A DNA stretch of 64,000 nt, taken from positions 186,001-250,000 of the forward strand of contig JAHBXZ010000003.1 in the NCBI GenBank assembly GCA_019636215.1, given 5' to 3'. Source of the stretch: Planctomycetota bacterium. Lineage in GTDB: Bacteria; Planctomycetota; UBA8742; UBA2392. The first letter of the stretch is position 1. Every line of letters begins with the position of its first letter. This document shows positions 7,311-15,932 of this stretch, piece after piece. The notes under the pieces were generated by a model, which was not told the DNA's origin, searched no databases, and saw only the letters and a program-made list of their open reading frames with translations. Made by a program: the position numbers and the translations under genes.

Positions 7311-9707
7311 CTACTTTGCTCTCTCGCGGGCTTTGGCTTCTATGGCCCGCAGCACGCGGTCGGGGGTCATGGGTACTTCGAGCATCCGCACGCCTACCGC
7401 GTCGTAGATGGCGTTGCCTACAGCCGGGATGATCGGGGCCAATGCGCCTTCGCCGCACTCCTTGGCGCCGAACGGCCCTTCGGGGTCGTGGCTTTCCACG
7501 ATAATCACTTCAATGTCCGGTGTGTCGAACGGGGTTGGAATCTTGTAGTCCAGGAAGTTCGCGTTCAGCATCTGGCCATTGCGGTAACGCATTTGCTCAG
7601 TTAGGGCTTGTCCAAGGCCCATGTGCACGCTGCCTTCGATCTGCCCCTCGACACTCAGCGGGTTCAGGGCCTTGCCGCAGTCGTGGGCGGCCCAGATTTT
7701 CAGGGGCTGCACGAAGCCGGTGTCGGGGTCCACTTTCAACTCGCAGATGAACGCGCTGAAGCTGTAGCTCGGGCTCAGGCCTGCGTTGCTGCCCTTGAAC
7801 TCACCCCCAAGCGGCGGGCTTTGGTAGCTGCCACTGGCAATCAGCGCCCCGCGGTCGGCCTGGGCTTCGTGCAGGGCTTCCATGAAGCTGACACGAATGC
7901 TGGGCTTGCTGCGGCAGATGATTTCTTCGCCCGCGAAGTCAAAGTACTGGGCGGGCTGGCCCGTAAGTTTGCTGGCCGCGGCGGCCAGGTCCTTGCGCAC
8001 GACTTCGGCGGCCTCGCGGGCGGCGTTGCCGGCCATGAAGGTAACGCGCGAGCTGTAGCTGCCCAGGTCAATCGGTGCGGTGTCGGTAGTTGTGCTCTTG
8101 ACGTGCACGCGGTCCAGCCTGCAGCCAATCACCTCAGCCACGATCTGCGCGATCATGGTGTCGCTGCCCTGGCCGATATCGGCGGCCAGTGAATGGCAGG
8201 TCACGCCGCCGTCCATGTCGATCTTGATGTGGACGGTGCTTTGGGGAAGCTTGTTCCAGTGAATCGGCAGGGCGCTGCCGCTGATGTACCACGCGCAACC
8301 CACGCCAATGCCGTGGCCGAAGGGCAGCTTGCCCCACTTCTTCTTCCAGTCGCTGCGCCGCATGGCCTCTTCGAGACCTTCGCGGATGCCGGTGCTGGTG
8401 ATGCGGAACTTATGGTGCGGCGTGATTGAGTTCGGCGGCAGGAAGTTGCGCAGTCGAAGCTCGCAGGGGTCCATGCCCAGTTCCACGGCCGCCATGTCCA
8501 CCAGCGTTTCGGTGCAGTATCGCGGGTTCACGCTGCCGTGGCCGCGCATGGCACCGCTGGGAATGCGGTTGCTGTAGACCCGCTTGCCGTGATAGCGAAA
8601 GGCCGGCAGCCAGTAAGGCCCGTTGCTCAACACGCCGTTGTAATAGGCGCTGACCACGCCGAAGCTGCCGTAAGCCCCGCCGTCGATGATCACGTCACTG
8701 TCCAGAGCCAGCAGCTTGCCGTCTTTGTCAAAGGCCATGGCCATCTTGGCCTCTGTGGGATGGCGACCGCGGCCGGTCAGGAAGGTTTCCTCACGGTCCA
8801 TGGTGAGTTTCACGGGCCGGCGTGTCTTGCGGGCCAGCATGCAGGCGATCATTTCGTGCTGAAACGGGTCGCTCTTGCCGCCAAACCCGCCCCCCACCGT
8901 GGTGCGGATCACCTGAATCTGGTGCATGGGCAGATCGAGAACCTTGGCCAGCGCCCGGTGCGTGTAGTGCGGCACCTGCTGGGGCGTGTAAAGCTGCACA
9001 CGTTCTTCGGCGTCCCAGTGCGCGATCACGGCGTGCGGCTCGGTAAACCCGTGGCTGATGCCGTCAAACTTGAAGCTGGCGCTGGGCGTGCTGGCGGCCT
9101 GCTTGAAGGCCCCCTCAACGTCGCCGAATTCCTGGTCCACGGCCTTGTGGACGTTGGTGTTGGGGTGCTTCTTTTCGACCTTGTCGTGCAGCTGAAGCTC
9201 CGGCGCGACCTCCTTCAGCGAGTCCTGCGGCTTGAGGAACTCCTGCAGCGGTTCGTACTCGACTTCAATCGCCCAGATTGCGCGTTCGGCAATGTCTTCG
9301 CTGTCGGCGGCCACAGCGGCCACGGGCTCGCCGTTGTAGATCACCTTGTCGATCGCCATGGACAGTTCGTCCTGGCTGACCGGCAGCACGCCAAAGCGCA
9401 TGTCGCTTTCGCGGCCCGTGACCACGGCGCGCACGCCTTCCATCGCTTCGGCCTTCGTCGTATCAATGCGTTTGATCTTGGCGTGGGGCTTGGTGGCGCG
9501 CAGGATGCGCGAAAACAGCATGCCCGGGAACTTCATGTCGTCGGCGTACACGGCCTCGCCGGTGACTTTCTTGAAGCTGTCCTTGAGAGGCGCGGGCTTG
9601 CCGATGATGCTGTTGGCAACGACCGCCGGTGCGCCGGAATCACTCCAGACGCCTTTGTTCTTCTGGTGTTCGTTACGGGTACTGCCGGAACCTTGCACAA
9701 TGGGCAT
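7311..9707 (-). CDS. hcrA: molybdopterin-binding alpha subunit of a 4-hydroxybenzoyl-CoA reductase-type hydroxylase
   Basis: Catalytic subunit, 798 residues, of a xanthine-oxidase-family molybdenum enzyme. The N-terminal hammerhead domain (about 35-160) contains GKPAPLKDSFKKVTGEAVYADD. The molybdopterin-binding part has VGGGFGGK at 271-278 and AMRGHGSVNPRYCTE, and near the C-terminus EGPFGAKECGEGAL, which contains the conserved catalytic glutamate. HcrC, HcrA and HcrB together would form the active complex. Upstream of the ATG is AGGATGAGAC. It is separated from hcrC by a palindromic repeat and followed after 68 bases by the DUF262 gene. The assignment to 4-hydroxybenzoyl-CoA reductase rests on the partner HcrB; other aromatic or heterocyclic substrates are possible. 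Confidence 0.88.
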   Translation of the reverse strand: MPIVQGSGSTRNEHQKNKGVWSDSGAPAVVANSIIGKPAPLKDSFKKVTGEAVYADDMKFPGMLFSRILRATKPHAKIKRIDTTKAEAMEGVRAVVTGRESDMRFGVLPVSQDELSMAIDKVIYNGEPVAAVAADSEDIAERAIWAIEVEYEPLQEFLKPQDSLKEVAPELQLHDKVEKKHPNTNVHKAVDQEFGDVEGAFKQAASTPSASFKFDGISHGFTEPHAVIAHWDAEERVQLYTPQQVPHYTHRALAKVLDLPMHQIQVIRTTVGGGFGGKSDPFQHEMIACMLARKTRRPVKLTMDREETFLTGRGRHPTEAKMAMAFDKDGKLLALDSDVIIDGGAYGSFGVVSAYYNGVLSNGPYWLPAFRYHGKRVYSNRIPSGAMRGHGSVNPRYCTETLVDMAAVELGMDPCELRLRNFLPPNSITPHHKFRITSTGIREGLEEAMRRSDWKKKWGKLPFGHGIGVGCAWYISGSALPIHWNKLPQSTVHIKIDMDGGVTCHSLAADIGQGSDTMIAQIVAEVIGCRLDRVHVKSTTTDTAPIDLGSYSSRVTFMAGNAAREAAEVVRKDLAAAASKLTGQPAQYFDFAGEEIICRSKPSIRVSFMEALHEAQADRGALIASGSYQSPPLGGEFKGSNAGLSPSYSFSAFICELKVDPDTGFVQPLKIWAAHDCGKALNPLSVEGQIEGSVHMGLGQALTEQMRYRNGQMLNANFLDYKIPTPFDTPDIEVIIVESHDPEGPFGAKECGEGALAPIIPAVGNAIYDAVGVRMLEVPMTPDRVLRAIEAKARERAK

Positions 9708-9733
9708 GTCTCATCCTGTTAGAAACTGCATCG

Positions 9734-9812
9734 GGTCCACAGATGAACACGGATAAACACAGATGGCGCGCGACGATTGTTATCAGTGTTGATCTGTGTG
9801 AATCTGTGGACC
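9734..9812. repeat. intergenic palindromic repeat, GGTCCAC...GTGGACC family (copy 2)
   Basis: Perfect terminal inverted repeat GGTCCACAGAT/ATCTGTGGACC, with inner ACACAGAT and ATCTGTG units as in the copy at 4112-4187. It occupies nearly the whole gap between hcrC and hcrA, so an hcr transcript would contain a long hairpin here. Confidence 0.88.
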
Positions 9813-9816
9813 GAAA

Positions 9817-10314
9817 CTAAGCCTTCACCGGCGCGGGGACTGATTTCTCGCGCATCTCTGTGGCCGCGCGTTCCACCGCGTCGTAGATCTTCATGAAGCC
9901 CGTGCAGCGGCACAGGTTGCCGCTGAGGCCAGCCTTGATCTCTTCTCGCGTGGGTTCGGGGTTTTCCTTCAACATCGCGCAGCTCTTCATGATGAAGCCG
10001 GGCGTGCAGTATCCGCACTGGCTGCCGCCACATTCCGCAAAGGCCTTCTGCAGCGGGTGCATTTCGTACTCGTTCAGGCCTTCAATCGTGCCGATCTTGG
10101 CCCCTTGGCACTCCAGGGCCAGGGTCAGGCAGCTCAGCTTGGCCTTGCCGTCAATGTGGACGGTACAGCAGCCACAGGTGCCCATGTCGCAACCGATCTT
10201 GGTGCCGGTGAGGTTCAGGTCGTTGCGAAGCACGTTGGCAAGGGTGTGCCAGGGTTCGCAGGCGATCTCGACGGCACGACCATTGACGGTACAGCGCAGA
10301 ATCTGCTTGGACAC
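9817..10314 (-). CDS. hcrC: [2Fe-2S] gamma subunit of a 4-hydroxybenzoyl-CoA reductase-type hydroxylase
   Basis: Small iron-sulfur subunit, 165 residues, with two [2Fe-2S] clusters. The plant-ferredoxin-like N-terminal cluster uses C42, C47, C50 and C62 (GCDMGTCGCC). The helical C-terminal domain uses C100, C103, C135 and C137 (CGYCTPGF and CRCTGF). The start is a GTG (10312-10314) preceded by AAGGAAA; in-frame codons further upstream show no family similarity. First gene of the hcr cluster, divergent from the Cys-rich protein gene at 10478. Confidence 0.92.
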   Translation of the reverse strand: MSKQILRCTVNGRAVEIACEPWHTLANVLRNDLNLTGTKIGCDMGTCGCCTVHIDGKAKLSCLTLALECQGAKIGTIEGLNEYEMHPLQKAFAECGGSQCGYCTPGFIMKSCAMLKENPEPTREEIKAGLSGNLCRCTGFMKIYDAVERAATEMREKSVPAPVKA

Positions 10315-10477
10315 GGCGGTTTCCTTGAAGGACGGCCGGAGTTTAGCGCGGCACGGGGGGTCGGCAACCCTTGGAGCCTGCCCCATTTCACTCGACTTCC
10401 CACTCAAAAATGTAAGGATGATCCGCGCTGGGCCACCTGTTATTGGTGCAACCACCGGAAACTCTGGAGAAAACCTC

Positions 10478-11026
10478 ATGAAGACCCTTCTGTTGACTGT
10501 GTTTGCCGCCCTCTGCCTGTGTATGGGCAGTGGCCTGATGGCTCAGTGTGGCGGTTGTGGTGGCTGCGGCAGTGGCGCCGCTGTCAAGTCTGACGCTGCT
10601 TCCAAGAAGGCCGCCTGCGCCGATGCCGTGAAGTCCGCCGAAACCAAAGAAGTCGGCACCGTCTGTGACAAGTGCGCCAAGACCGATTCCACCGTCAAGG
10701 CCGAAAAGACCGACGACGTGAAGGCCGCCGAAGCCAAGGCTGCCGCCGCCAAAGCCAAGCAGCGCGCTGCTGCCGCCAAGGCCAACGTCAAGGCTGACAC
10801 CAACAAGACCGCTGGCGGATGTGGTGGTTGTGGTGGTGGCTGCGAAGGCTGCGGCAGCGAATGCGGCAGCGGCAACTGCAAGGACAGCGCCTGCGGCGCC
10901 AAGAAGGCCGCCAGCGCTGAAGCTGTCAAGAAGGCCGCGACCGCCGAGGCCGTGAAGACCGAAAAGGGCGAAGCTGCCAAGACCGAAGGCTGCGAGGGCT
11001 GCAAGGCCAAGAAGGTCGAAAACTAA
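10478..11026 (+). CDS. exported Cys/Ala/Lys-rich low-complexity protein
   Basis: 182 residues. An N-terminal signal peptide (MKTLLLTVFAALCLCMG...) is followed by a mature part built almost entirely of Ala, Lys, Glu, Gly and Cys. Two glycine-cysteine clusters (CGGCGGCGSG after the signal peptide and CGGCGGGCEGCGSECG in the second half) and a C-terminal CEGCKAKK alternate with Ala/Lys-rich, probably helical, stretches. I recognise no family. Cys clusters in an exported protein could bind metal or form disulfides; both are guesses. The ATG follows CTGGAGAAAACC. It is a single-gene unit closed by a strong terminator at 11045-11072. Confidence 0.8.
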   Translation: MKTLLLTVFAALCLCMGSGLMAQCGGCGGCGSGAAVKSDAASKKAACADAVKSAETKEVGTVCDKCAKTDSTVKAEKTDDVKAAEAKAAAAKAKQRAAAAKANVKADTNKTAGGCGGCGGGCEGCGSECGSGNCKDSACGAKKAASAEAVKKAATAEAVKTEKGEAAKTEGCEGCKAKKVEN

Positions 11027-11044
11027 GCGCAAGGCAATCCATCA

Positions 11045-11072
11045 ACCGGGGACGACAAGAGTCGTCCCCGGT
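11045..11072 (+). terminator. rho-independent terminator after the Cys-rich gene
   Basis: Twelve-base-pair GC-rich stem ACCGGGGACGAC/GTCGTCCCCGGT with loop AAGA, followed by TTTGCGTT. Confidence 0.85.
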
Positions 11073-11164
11073 TTGCGTTAAACCGGTGCGTTCAGGGCAA
11101 GAATCGCACGCCGATTCCAAACGCGCTGGCCGAGAATGTCCTGTCCACGTGATAGCCTTAAGCC

Positions 11165-12088
11165 ATGGCTGGCGTCGCGATCAAACCGACCGCCCGTGCT
11201 GAAGCCCCCGCGGCCCACCGCGAGGCCAAGGCCCGCCTTCAAGCCGCGCTCAAACCAGACACCAACCTTCGGCGTGTCGGCCCTGACCGCACCATCCTGT
11301 TTGCCCTGGCGCCCCTGACCCTGTTGCCCTTTGCCGGCGCCGTGCTGCTGGCCATGCATCCCCCGCTGTGGCCCGCTGATACCAGTGACTGGCGGCAATG
11401 GCTCGATCCCGCATGCTTTGGGGCAACGGCGCTGGCGATTGCCGGCCTGTTCGGATGGGGCTGTCTGCGCGCGGTTGGCCTGTTCGCGGCAAGCCGACCG
11501 GATACGCCCGAGGCCGCTATCCGCGAGTTCTATCGCGCGGCCCAGCGCCACCCGGCCCGGCTGCCCTTGCTGGCCCGCCCACAGGAGAACCCGGAATCGC
11601 CACGGCCGGTGTTTCACTGGCTGGTGGCGGGCGCGGTGCCTTCACTGCGCGAGCCCAAGGCCGTCACCAAGTACTGGCTTGGCCTGTTGCGCGGCAACCC
11701 GGCTGTGGTGCGCCTCATTCGGGTTCTGGACCTGGGCGTCAGCACACCCCGGGCCGATGTGGCCGTGGCGGCGCTGACCTTGCGTGTGCGCAGTATCCGC
11801 CGAGCTCGTGCCCAGGTGGCGTGGCTGCCGGCGCTGGCCTTGGCCGTTGCGCCGTTTGCGGCGGGGCCCGAGTTCGTGCGCACCACGGGTGCGCCATTCT
11901 GGGCCGCGGTGGCCGCCTGCTGGCTTGTGGCACCAGGCCTGTACTGGCTGATGTTCAGGGCCTTCGGCGCGGTGTCCGAATCGCGCGAGGTGGAGCTTCG
12001 CAAGATTCTGGTACGCAGCGGCCACAACTGGCGCCTGCTGCACGGCGAGTGGCAGGCCGAAGCCGAGACCGATCTTTCGTGGCTGTAA
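11165..12088 (+). CDS. membrane protein of unknown function
   Basis: 307 residues, four to five hydrophobic segments: a pair at about 45-65 and 80-105, another pair at about 220-260, and a weaker one between. They flank an Arg-rich cytoplasmic-looking middle. The basic N-terminus (about 40 residues) and the acidic C-terminus (EAETDLSWL) are soluble. No recognisable domain. It sits 110 bases upstream of the AAA+ ATPase gene in the same direction, but a repeat (12149-12171) lies between, so co-transcription is uncertain. Confidence 0.7.
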   Translation: MAGVAIKPTARAEAPAAHREAKARLQAALKPDTNLRRVGPDRTILFALAPLTLLPFAGAVLLAMHPPLWPADTSDWRQWLDPACFGATALAIAGLFGWGCLRAVGLFAASRPDTPEAAIREFYRAAQRHPARLPLLARPQENPESPRPVFHWLVAGAVPSLREPKAVTKYWLGLLRGNPAVVRLIRVLDLGVSTPRADVAVAALTLRVRSIRRARAQVAWLPALALAVAPFAAGPEFVRTTGAPFWAAVAACWLVAPGLYWLMFRAFGAVSESREVELRKILVRSGHNWRLLHGEWQAEAETDLSWL

Positions 12089-12148
12089 CAAACATGACTT
12101 TTGACAGTGCTGCTTGCTGACGCTTGGCGCTTCAGCCCGGAGACTGCA

Positions 12149-12171
12149 CCGCGCGCTTGCGCTTGCGGCTC
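12149..12171. repeat. dispersed repeat with GCTTGCGCTTGCGGCTC core
   Basis: The same 23 bases occur as both arms of the perfect hairpin at 61598-61678. Shorter relatives (GTCGCTTGCGCTCGGGGCT) occur at 21954-21975, 24811-24833 and 24887-24909. Confidence 0.75.
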
Positions 12172-12198
12172 CTGTCGGGGCACTGCTAGCATCCCGCC

Positions 12199-13704
12199 AT
12201 GGGCAACACGACACGACCGGCCACGCTTGGGGCGCTGAAGCAGTCCGGCTACAAGTCCCGAACCGTCAAGGACGAGCTTCGGCAGAACCTGATTGCGCGC
12301 ATGAAGTCCGGCGCGCCGCTGTTTCCGGGCATTGTGGGCTATGACCGCACGGTGATCCCGCAGGTCGTCAACGCGCTGCTGGCGCGGCACAACATGATCC
12401 TGCTTGGTCTACGCGGACAGGCCAAAACGCGCCTGCTGCGCAGCTTCACCGAGCTGCTGGACGAGTTCACGCCCGTGATCAAGGGCAGTGAGCTCAATGA
12501 CGACCCGCTGAACCCGCTGACCAAGCGTTCGCGCGCTCTGGTTGCCAACCACGGCGACGCCGTCGAGATTGACTGGCTGCACCGGGATTCGCGCTACAAC
12601 GAAAAGCTGGCCACACCAGACGTCAGCATCGCCGACCTGATCGGCGACGTGGACCCGATCAAGGCCGCCACCCAGCGTCTGACCTTTGCCGACGAAGAGG
12701 TGATCCACTTCGGCATCATCCCGCGCACCAACCGCGGCATTTTCGCCATCAACGAACTGCCCGACCTGCAGCCGCGCATCCAGGTCGGCCTTCTGAACAT
12801 GCTTGAGGAAAAGGACATCCAGATTCGCGGCTTTCCGGTGCGCATCCCGCTGGACATCCTGCTTTGTTTCAGCGCCAACCCCGAAGACTACACCAACCGC
12901 GGCAGCATCATCACGCCGCTGAAAGACCGCATCGAAAGCCAGATTCTCACGCACTACCCGCTCACCATCGAAGACGCCAGGACCATCACCGACCAGGAAA
13001 GCTGGATCCATCGGCCCGGCGCGCCCAAGGTGCGCGTACCCGAATTCTTGCGCGACGTGATTGAGGCGATCGCCTTTGAGGCCCGCAAATCCGAGTTCGT
13101 GGACCAGGCCAGCGGCGTTTCGGCGCGCATGACGATTGCGATCTACGAGAACGTGCTAAGCAATGCCGAGCGGCGCTGCCTGATGACGGGCAGCGAAAGC
13201 ACCACTTTGCGTATGGTAGACCTGGGCGCGGCCGTAGCGGCCATGAGCGGCAAGCTCGAGCTGGTGTACGAAGGTGAACAGGAAGGCGCCCACACCGTGG
13301 CGGCCAAGATTATCGGCGGGGCCGTACGCAAGGTCTTCGAGGCCTCGTTCCCCGGCGTGTACGCGTCGCGGGCGCGCCAGGGTCGCAAGCAGAAAGAAAG
13401 CATCCCCCAGCGGGAAGAAGGCCCATACAAACCGGTGATTGACTGGTTCGCCAAGGGCCGCCGGCTGGAGATCACCGACGAGATGCCCGACGCAGCCTAC
13501 GGCAACGTGCTGCAGGCGATTCCCGAACTTGAAACCTTGACCCGTCAACACCTGGAGAACCTGCCGCGTGAGGACCTGCACGCGGGCATGGAGTTTCTGC
13601 TGGAGGGCCTGCACCAGAGCAGCCTGCTGGCCAAGGAAGACATTGACCGGGGCATTCTTTACTGCGATATGCTCGGCGCCCTGTACGACGGCAACGAGCC
13701 CTAG
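12199..13704 (+). CDS. AAA+ ATPase related to magnesium chelatase subunit I / MoxR
   Basis: 501 residues. The P-loop is GLRGQAKT at 70-77, with Ala in place of the usual second Gly, as seen in this ChlI-like subgroup. The Walker B region is RGIFAINELPDL at 179-190, followed by LNMLEEKDIQIRG and FSANPEDYTNRG. The first two thirds match ChlI-type ATPases; the C-terminal ~130 residues are less conserved. Members usually act with a von Willebrand A-domain partner in metal insertion or complex remodelling, but no such partner gene is adjacent here. The start at 12199 fits the family N-terminus. The gene converges on the hydrolase-like gene at 13850. Confidence 0.88.
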   Translation: MGNTTRPATLGALKQSGYKSRTVKDELRQNLIARMKSGAPLFPGIVGYDRTVIPQVVNALLARHNMILLGLRGQAKTRLLRSFTELLDEFTPVIKGSELNDDPLNPLTKRSRALVANHGDAVEIDWLHRDSRYNEKLATPDVSIADLIGDVDPIKAATQRLTFADEEVIHFGIIPRTNRGIFAINELPDLQPRIQVGLLNMLEEKDIQIRGFPVRIPLDILLCFSANPEDYTNRGSIITPLKDRIESQILTHYPLTIEDARTITDQESWIHRPGAPKVRVPEFLRDVIEAIAFEARKSEFVDQASGVSARMTIAIYENVLSNAERRCLMTGSESTTLRMVDLGAAVAAMSGKLELVYEGEQEGAHTVAAKIIGGAVRKVFEASFPGVYASRARQGRKQKESIPQREEGPYKPVIDWFAKGRRLEITDEMPDAAYGNVLQAIPELETLTRQHLENLPREDLHAGMEFLLEGLHQSSLLAKEDIDRGILYCDMLGALYDGNEP

Positions 13705-13799
13705 CTGTTGCAGGCATCCGGCCCGCGGGCTTTTGCTCTGACCTGACGCCGGACGCACCAAAGCAGCGGACGGGAAGTCCGCAACAGGCACCACAAGAG

Positions 13800-13825
13800 A
13801 CGGCGCGGGCTTTTGCCCGCGCCGT
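13800..13825. terminator. bidirectional terminator between convergent genes
   Basis: Eleven-base-pair stem ACGGCGCGGGC/GCCCGCGCCGT with loop TTTT, followed by TTTCC on the plus strand. It lies between the ends of the genes at 13704 and 13850. Confidence 0.8.
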
Positions 13826-13849
13826 TTCCTGTGATCGCAGACAATCCGG

Positions 13850-15268
13850 TTACTTTTTCTCGATGGCCAGCCTGCCGTCGGTGGCTTTCTTCAGCGTCTC
13901 GGCGTCGAACCACTTGCTGCTGGTCTCGTCGGCCTTGAGCGTGCTGTTCCAGAAGTGCAGCGTGGTGGACTTCACCCAGCTGAAAATAGCTTTCTCTTCC
14001 GCGCTTGGCTCGCGCGGCTGGCCGCCGCGACCCTGACGGCCGCCCATCTGCGGGCCTTCGCCGGCCAGGACACCCGTGAAACTCTGGGCGCTGGCACCGT
14101 CGATTACCACGTGAATCTTGTTGCCTTCCGGCGCGCCGGCGAATGCCTCGCGCTTCCAGTCCGGGCCCTGGCCCTCCGCGCGTGGGTTGGAGTCGTTGCT
14201 GCCGGTCATCGTAAGCGTCGGGGCTGCGATGCCCTTGAAACTATCCTTGGTCAGGCCCAGTGTGCCGCTGCCACGACCCGAAAGCTGAACTGCTGCCTTC
14301 ACGCGCTTGTCGGCCAGGCTTTGTGCCTTCTTTTCGGCGGAAAGGTCAACGGTTGCACCGGACAGCAGCGCTGCGGTGTAGGCGCCAAAGCCGTGGCCCA
14401 CGACACCGACCTTGCCGGCATCAATCTTGCCCTTCAGGCCGGCGTTGAGTTCACCGAGTTTCTCAAGGTTGTCCAGCAACAGCACCAGGTCCTTCACGCG
14501 GTCCACACCGGCTTCGATGGTCTCTGCGCCGCCGAACTGACCACCCTGCCCTCGGCCCTGGCCGGGTTGACGCCCCTGTCCGCCACGCGGGGCCGGGGGT
14601 GCTGGTTCGTCCAGCCAGGCTTCCAGCAAGCTGCCGGGAGCAACGCTGAACTCGTCGTCCTTGCCGGGTTCCTTGGGCGCGGGGCGCGGCGGGGCGGGCT
14701 GCTGGCCGCGACCGCCGCCTGGGTTGCCACCCGGCGCGATGGCACCCAGGGCCTTGGTGAACTCATCTTTGCTGATCTTGCCGTCTTTATCGGCGTCGGC
14801 ATCCTTGATGCGGTCGGCCAGCATCGCCGGGATTTCTTCTTCGCTGAGAAAGCCGTCCTTGTCGGTATCAAGCTGGTCAAAAATCGCGCCGGCATCCATG
14901 CCCCGGCCCTGCTGCTGGCGCCCGCCGCCCTGGTCGGCATGAACCGGCAGAAGTACCACGTAACCATGGCTGGCCCAATAGGCAGCCAAGGCGTTGCCGC
15001 TGGTGCTGCCCAGAATCACCGGGAACTTGCCCTCGCCTTCAGGAAACATGGCGGTGAAAAGCAGGTCTTTCTTGCGGGCTTCGTCGGTCAGCTTCAGGTC
15101 GGCGATTGTCACGACCTTGAACTTTCCCGCCACAGGTGCAGCGGCATTGGGTGCCGGGGCGGTCTCAGTCTTCTTTTCCGGCTCCGTGGGCTTGGGAGCG
15201 TCCTGCGCTTGCACGGCAAACGAACCGGCAACGGCAACAACAACCAACGAGGCAAGAATGCGCTTCAT
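13850..15268 (-). CDS. secreted alpha/beta-hydrolase-fold protein with EF-hand pair and no catalytic Ser
   Basis: 472 residues. Signal peptide at 1-22, then an Ala/Pro/Glu linker and the start of an alpha/beta-hydrolase fold like chlorophyllase or PAF-acetylhydrolase (KFPVILGSTSGNALAAYWASHGYVVLLP). Two canonical EF-hand loops are inserted at 134-145 (DTDKDGFLSEEE) and 158-169 (DADKDGKISKDE), followed by Gly/Pro/Gln-rich linkers. The fold resumes with KVGVVGHGFGAYTAA: the nucleophile elbow reads G-H-G-F-G at 291-295, so Ser is replaced by Gly (codon GGC instead of AGC). The late segment IDGASAQSF also lacks the His expected near there. The protein is probably a calcium-binding pseudoenzyme; that is an inference. 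ATG 15266-15268 follows GGAGAAGAAG. Confidence 0.85.
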   Translation of the reverse strand: MKRILASLVVVAVAGSFAVQAQDAPKPTEPEKKTETAPAPNAAAPVAGKFKVVTIADLKLTDEARKKDLLFTAMFPEGEGKFPVILGSTSGNALAAYWASHGYVVLLPVHADQGGGRQQQGRGMDAGAIFDQLDTDKDGFLSEEEIPAMLADRIKDADADKDGKISKDEFTKALGAIAPGGNPGGGRGQQPAPPRPAPKEPGKDDEFSVAPGSLLEAWLDEPAPPAPRGGQGRQPGQGRGQGGQFGGAETIEAGVDRVKDLVLLLDNLEKLGELNAGLKGKIDAGKVGVVGHGFGAYTAALLSGATVDLSAEKKAQSLADKRVKAAVQLSGRGSGTLGLTKDSFKGIAAPTLTMTGSNDSNPRAEGQGPDWKREAFAGAPEGNKIHVVIDGASAQSFTGVLAGEGPQMGGRQGRGGQPREPSAEEKAIFSWVKSTTLHFWNSTLKADETSSKWFDAETLKKATDGRLAIEKK

Positions 15269-15397
15269 CTTCTTCTCCAATAGACCAGCGCCCGCAAGGG
15301 CGGGCGCGCTTCGGTTATGACTGCGGACACTTCAAGAGACCCTGTTGCTGCCCTATTGGTTCCGGCTGAGGCGTGTTTCCTTACCGGAGAACCATAT

Positions 15398-15425
15398 ACA
15401 TTGAGTTTTTCAATGTTTACATTGA
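15398..15425 (+). promoter_or_regulatory. possible operator upstream of the DUF2089 gene
   Basis: ACATTGA (15398-15404), its inverse TCAATGT (15410-15416) and ACATTGA again (15419-15425) lie in an AT-rich island 50-80 bases before a gene encoding a zinc-ribbon/helix-turn-helix protein. An autoregulatory site is plausible but unproven. Confidence 0.4.
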
Positions 15426-15477
15426 TTATATGGAACCACTGGGTAAATATTAGTAAGTACGCTTTGAGGACACTCCC

Positions 15478-15843
15478 ATGGATCGCCAAAACCCCCTCGA
15501 CCTCCAGTGCCCCAACTGCCAGCACGCCCTCTCCATTCACAAGTACCACTGCCCCACCTGCAATCTCACCGTGGAAGGGTCACTGGAGGTCCCCCCACTG
15601 GGCCGGCTGCCCATGGCCGAACAGGCCTTTGTCATGGCCTTTCTGCGCGTGCACGGAAACATCAAACGTATGGAGCAGCTGTTCGACATCAGCTATCCCA
15701 CGGTCAAGAGCCGCCTGAACGCGATTGCGAAAAGGCTGGATGCAACCTTTGAGACTCCGCCCGAGCGCAACGACGTGCTGGACCGCCTTGGCAAGGGGCA
15801 GATCAGCGTCGAGGAAGCCCTGAAGCTGCTGGATCAGTTGTAG
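15478..15843 (+). CDS. DUF2089 family zinc-ribbon/HTH protein
   Basis: 121 residues. An N-terminal zinc ribbon (CPNC and CPTC pairs within the first 30 residues) is followed by a helical region: LPMAEQAFVMAFLRVHGNIK, then ISYPTVKSRLNAI, typical of a helix-turn-helix. The C-terminal helix (GQISVEEALKLLDQL) resembles a SHOCT-like segment. DUF2089 proteins are usually encoded beside a SHOCT-domain protein, exactly as here, and are thought to regulate envelope-related genes. AGGAC precedes the ATG only weakly. Confidence 0.9.
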   Translation: MDRQNPLDLQCPNCQHALSIHKYHCPTCNLTVEGSLEVPPLGRLPMAEQAFVMAFLRVHGNIKRMEQLFDISYPTVKSRLNAIAKRLDATFETPPERNDVLDRLGKGQISVEEALKLLDQL

Positions 15844-15932
15844 TCGCCGACAACAGCCCGGGCTGGAAGGCCCGGGGGTCGCCGCGCTGTTGCGGCGACA
15901 GAATCCGGATGCACCCACCCTAAGGAAACGCC

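Noticed and set aside
9893-10477. Upstream in-frame extension of the Cys-rich protein
   Set aside because: It is antisense to hcrC; the signal peptide and ribosome site place the start at 10478.
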